Positions 39,290-41,483 of a stretch of 41,483 nucleotides of DNA are shown one piece after another. Made by a program: the position numbers and the translations under genes. The notes under the pieces are model-generated. The model did no database searches, had not been told where the DNA came from, and worked only from the letters and a program-made list of their open reading frames with translations. This stretch comes from a virus. The stretch is taken from positions 1 to 41,483 of the IMG/VR virus record IMGVR_UViG_3300008261_000047; one strand, given 5' to 3'. Positions within the stretch are counted from its first letter, which is position 1; every line of letters begins with the position of its first letter.

Positions 39290-39336
39290 CACCAGTTGGA
39301 TTCGTTCAACTAAATTCTCTCTCGAAACTCCTCTAC

Positions 39337-39371
39337 CCCCCCCGCCAGAAATGGTGGGGGGTTTTTTATTT
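39337..39371 (+). terminator. Strong rho-independent terminator of the late unit
   Basis: A run of C, then GCCA-GAAA-TGGT and a run of six G, followed by TTTTTTATTT: CCCCCC and CCA pair with TGG and GGGGGG with a G-T wobble between, and a GAAA tetraloop. It closes the 23-kb late transcript. Confidence 0.9.
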
Positions 39372-39450
39372 CAGTTCTCCGGTATTTCCGGATAACTGAC
39401 CATTTCGGTGACGTCACCAATATGGTTACGGTATACCAAAAAACTAAAAT

Positions 39451-39500
39451 TGGAGGAGAGGGCGGGAATCGAACCCGCCGGATGCATCCTGCTATCCAAG
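39451..39500 (-). other. tRNA 3'-end-like sequence (T arm, acceptor strand, CCA)
   Basis: Read on the minus strand, GCGGG-TTCGATT-CCCGC is a standard T arm with the universal TTCGA loop, followed by CCTCTCC-T-CCA as acceptor strand, discriminator and CCA. No GGAGAGG acceptor partner or D arm is found within the preceding 100 bases, and the upstream part (TGC-TTGGATA-GCA) gives only a poor three-pair anticodon-like arm. So this is not a complete tRNA. Phage attachment sites often have this form, but no integrase is visible. Confidence 0.6.
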
Positions 39501-39516
39501 CACAATCCAAACAATC

Positions 39517-39550
39517 AAAAAAAATAACCCCCCGCTGACCTGACACGGGG
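39517..39550 (-). terminator. Rho-independent terminator of the long leftward unit
   Basis: On the minus strand CCCCG, an 11-base loop, CGGGG, then GGTTATTTTTTTT. It lies about 40 bp after the last leftward gene (stop at 39593). The 303-bp region 39290-39592 therefore holds two convergent terminators with the tRNA-end-like sequence between them. Confidence 0.75.
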
Positions 39551-39592
39551 AGCCATCTTCAACCAAACTGAACCATTTCTAGCTCAATTCAA

Positions 39593-39877
39593 TTATACGC
39601 TATTTAACTTTCCAAGTTCCATCCTTAGGATCAACGGTGTTTGTTCTCCGGCATAAAGTCCGGCGACGTTGAATTCAAAGTGTTCGACCGCGTCTTCCTC
39701 GGTCATTCCCTCTTCCATGAAGATACGGATGATCTGGTCGGCCGAGTAGACAAGTCTTAGGCCTTGACCGTGGACTTCTCCTACTCCTACAATGGCTGCA
39801 TCCAGCCCATCGAACTTAATGACGCCTTCGCTTTCGTCCAGCAAATTAAACAATTCTTCTACGTTATTTACTATCAT
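39593..39877 (-). CDS. Conserved small phage protein, 94 aa
   Basis: Acidic, starting MIVNNVEELFNLLDESEGVI, with FDGLDAAIVGVG, EEDAVEHFEFNVAGLYAGEQTP. I remember proteins with this N-G-F-D-x-A-I-x-G and F-x-x-N-x-x-G-x-x-x-G-E-x-T-P order as common in phages of many hosts, always without a function. It is the last gene of the leftward unit and overlaps the methyltransferase stop by 14 bp. Confidence 0.7.
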   Translation of the reverse strand: MIVNNVEELFNLLDESEGVIKFDGLDAAIVGVGEVHGQGLRLVYSADQIIRIFMEEGMTEEDAVEHFEFNVAGLYAGEQTPLILRMELGKLNSV

Positions 39878-40637
39878 TTTCTATTGCGTTCCTTATTGCC
39901 ATAAGCAATGGGTAAACCTGTTGCGGAACCACCGCGTTTCCTAAAGAGGTTATTCTGTCCACCCGATCGGAAACCCCATTAACGTTTCTACGAACTCGGG
40001 GTTCAGATACAACCGTTGGGCTGACTTCCCATTGTTTCCAGTCACCTCCTCTAATTGGTTGCCAATGACGGCGACTAGCATCCTCCCGTGGGCTTTTACC
40101 TTTTCGCTCGGGGCCAAACGCCTCACCGGTTTGTAGTCTTGGCTCGCGAGCGGCGTGGGCAAGAATGAAGAGTCTTTTACGCTTATGTGTGGCTCCAATA
40201 TGATAAGCTCCATAATTCGCCCATCCAACGCTATACCCCAACGCGGCCAAGTCATCAAGGAGTCGTCTGAAGAAGAATCCAGATTCAGCGGCAAAGAGTC
40301 CAGAGACGTTCTCTCCCAAGAACCATGCTGGTTTAACTTGCTCCAACACCCTAACGGTGTCGGGCCACAAATTTCGCTCGTCGTCAGAGGCTTTCTTTTG
40401 GCCCGATTGACTAAAAGGCTGACAAGGCCAACCAGCCGAGAGTAAAGTAACTTGTTCGCAATAGGGTGTTCCATCAAACTCTTTTATGTCTCCAAAGATT
40501 GGCACGTCCGGAAAGTTCTTTCTCAATACACGTTGGCAGAACTCGTCCTTTTCGACCATGCAAATACTCTCAAACCCGGCCCATTCTGCTGCAAGGTCTA
40601 TACCACCGATCCCGGAGAATAGACTCATGTGAGTCAC
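39864..40637 (-). CDS. DNA (cytosine-5) methyltransferase, 257 aa
   Basis: The typical motif order is complete: I, LFSGIGGIDLA (6-16); IV, GWPCQPFSQSG with catalytic Cys72; VI, ENVSG (Glu109); VIII, ATHKRKRLFILA (150-160); X, SLGNAVVP (231-238). The enzyme transfers a methyl group from S-adenosylmethionine to cytosine in a specific site. At 257 residues it is short, with a small recognition region between VIII and X. Start is GTG 40637 (GTGA overlap) or ATG 40628. No partner endonuclease is present, so it probably protects phage DNA. Confidence 0.85.
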   Translation of the reverse strand: MTHMSLFSGIGGIDLAAEWAGFESICMVEKDEFCQRVLRKNFPDVPIFGDIKEFDGTPYCEQVTLLSAGWPCQPFSQSGQKKASDDERNLWPDTVRVLEQVKPAWFLGENVSGLFAAESGFFFRRLLDDLAALGYSVGWANYGAYHIGATHKRKRLFILAHAAREPRLQTGEAFGPERKGKSPREDASRRHWQPIRGGDWKQWEVSPTVVSEPRVRRNVNGVSDRVDRITSLGNAVVPQQVYPLLMAIRNAIENDSK

Positions 40638-40771
40638 TTTCTATTTCTCCAATCTCTGTATTCCCCAAGGATCAGCAAACAAACTATCAAGAAAAAGAAA
40701 CACTCAACCGATAATGCGCCAAACCCAATGGTCAAAGCATTGGCCGTGTTCCATGCTTCTTCCTCATTCAT
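40634..40771 (-). CDS. Small membrane protein, 45 aa
   Basis: ATG at 40771 overlaps the TGA of the Mom-like gene (ATGA), and its TGA overlaps the methyltransferase GTG. The product starts MNEEEAWNTANALTIGFGAL, has one transmembrane stretch (VECFFFLIVCLLIL) and a basic end (GEYRDWRNRK). A longer in-frame start would lie deep inside the Mom-like gene. Its place between two DNA-modification genes may be chance or may anchor the process at the membrane. Confidence 0.6.
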   Translation of the reverse strand: MNEEEAWNTANALTIGFGALSVECFFFLIVCLLILGEYRDWRNRK

Positions 40772-41331
40772 CTTAGTTGCTTCTCCCAACGCACTTTTGG
40801 AGCGGTTGCTTGTGATGGATTTCTTTTCCTTGAGGTTCTTGTCCATTCCCCGCCTACGCTATTGCCTGATATCTCCCAACCAGACGCTTTGTAAATCGTT
40901 CCCGAGTGAACTTCCGTATCTTGGTAAGAAATCAAACGATCCAGTTCTGGAAATCGTTTTTTAATGTCTTTTACCATCCATGATATAAACCTGCTTGCTG
41001 TATTTTTAGGGGACAACTCCGAAATTGCCAAACGACGAAGTTCGTAAACGTTTCCTTTGATCATCCTTGCAACCGGCATTGACCAAATGGCACAAGCGTA
41101 AAACCTGTTGTCAAATTCCGCTGCATAACAGAATCCATAAGTTCGGTAAATGTTTGACGGAACTACGTTTGGTAATTTGCTATGCCAAAATCTATTAAGT
41201 TCTATTGCAGTTGGAACGTCAATTGAAATGAATTTAAACTGGAGCGGTGAGATCGGAATTGCACCGTCTCCATCCATTTGGAACAATGGTTGTGCAACTG
41301 GTACACCATCACCGCTAAAATATAAACTCAT
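40768..41331 (-). CDS. Mom-like DNA-modification protein (GNAT fold), 187 aa
   Basis: I use ATG 41331, which overlaps the upstream TGA; a TTG nine bases earlier is also possible. The core shows the pattern I know from Mu Mom and its relatives: FWHSKLP near the N-terminal third, FYACAIWSMPVARM, YELRRLAISELSPKNTASRF, LDRLISYQDTEVHSGTIYKA and SGWEISG. Mom adds a methylcarbamoyl group to adenine in phage DNA and so blocks many restriction enzymes. The same transcript ends with a cytosine methyltransferase, so phage DNA may carry two different modifications. Chemistry and target base are inferred. Confidence 0.6.
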   Translation of the reverse strand: MSLYFSGDGVPVAQPLFQMDGDGAIPISPLQFKFISIDVPTAIELNRFWHSKLPNVVPSNIYRTYGFCYAAEFDNRFYACAIWSMPVARMIKGNVYELRRLAISELSPKNTASRFISWMVKDIKKRFPELDRLISYQDTEVHSGTIYKASGWEISGNSVGGEWTRTSRKRNPSQATAPKVRWEKQLR

Positions 41332-41483
41332 TCCTTCCAACCCTCCCTCAGTGCCACCGCTACTAGCTCGTTGCCAGTGATGATGTCGAGGCTCTCTTTC
41401 GAGCTGAACTTTGACAAACCAAACATCCCGCCAACGTGCTCTTTATAACTCTGCGGATAGTCACCGCTGATGTTATTCGCTCG
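41328..41483 (-). CDS. Small phage protein, 3' part (continues from base 1)
   Basis: This is the C-terminal part of the 71-residue gene whose start is at 174. After base 1 the frame continues at 41369 with ELVAVALREGWKE and a TGA at 41328-41330. Bases 41370-41483 repeat the first 114 bases of the window. The TGA shares bases with the start of the Mom-like gene (ATGA). Confidence 0.8.
   Translation of the reverse strand, partial: RANNISGDYPQSYKEHVGGMFGLSKFSSKESLDIITGNELVAVALREGWKE
41370..41483. repeat. Terminal direct repeat, right copy
   Basis: Identical to bases 1-114; see the left copy. Removing one copy gives a circle of 41,369 bp. Confidence 0.95.

Noticed and set aside
39451-39530. Complete tRNA gene
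   Set aside because: The acceptor 5' strand, D arm and a sound anticodon arm are missing; only the 3' third fits.
39864-41331. Restriction-modification system
   Set aside because: A methyltransferase is present but no restriction endonuclease is recognisable next to it, so a solitary protective enzyme is more likely.
1-41483. Temperate phage with integrase and CI-type repressor
   Set aside because: No tyrosine or serine recombinase motif and no full-length repressor could be found in the translated frames; the tRNA-end sequence alone is not enough.

Overview
The window is a complete, circularly closed genome of a tailed (siphovirus-type) bacteriophage. Bases 1-114 are repeated exactly at 41370-41483, so the unique length is 41,369 bp, and a 71-codon gene is cut by the chosen ends and becomes whole when they are joined. 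The phage call rests on a full head-tail module: two terminase subunits, portal, scaffold, capsid, head-tail connectors, tail tube, frameshifted tail chaperone, tape measure, hub and fibres. No integrase or recognisable lysogeny repressor was found. The host cannot be named from the sequence. Promoters look sigma70-like and Shine-Dalgarno sites are present but often weak.

Layout. (1) From about 4.4 kb leftward, through the artificial junction and on to 39.59 kb, runs one leftward unit of about 21 small genes, most joined by ATGA or GTGA start/stop overlaps. It holds zinc-ribbon proteins, three tandem one-helix membrane microproteins, a paralogous 53/54-residue pair, and at its end a DNA-modification set: a Mom-like GNAT protein, a small membrane protein and a C5-cytosine methyltransferase. 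(2) A divergent control region at 4.37-4.50 kb separates it from the rightward replication/recombination unit (4.5-10.5 kb): HTH microprotein, Gp157/Gam-like protein, SSB-like protein, PD-(D/E)XK-like nuclease and a 775-residue primase-helicase, followed by an iteron cluster that is a good origin candidate. (3) A second leftward unit of small unknown genes (10.5-13.2 kb) is driven by a strong promoter backed by four 47-bp tandem repeats.

(4) At 13.5-15.7 kb lies a self-contained cassette: promoter with an extended -10 element (possibly leaderless), three genes, and a perfect terminator. It is flanked on both sides by arrays of the same GGACCGACCG-type repeat and is unusually rich in GCGC. (5) The late rightward unit (16.0-39.3 kb) begins with a promoter and a leader containing a terminator-like hairpin, then lysis genes, packaging, head, tail and two fibre genes that share a nearly identical 5' third. 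It ends at a strong terminator. (6) Between that terminator and the one closing the leftward unit lies an isolated sequence identical in form to the 3' end of a tRNA (T arm, acceptor strand, CCA) with no 5' half.

How it works together, by inference: the early rightward genes copy the DNA from the iteron region; the leftward genes probably act on the host and modify phage DNA; the late unit makes particles and lyses the cell, with early termination in its leader as a possible timing switch. The least explained parts are the repeat-flanked cassette with its two different 47-bp repeat families, the membrane microprotein triplet, and the tRNA-end fragment.
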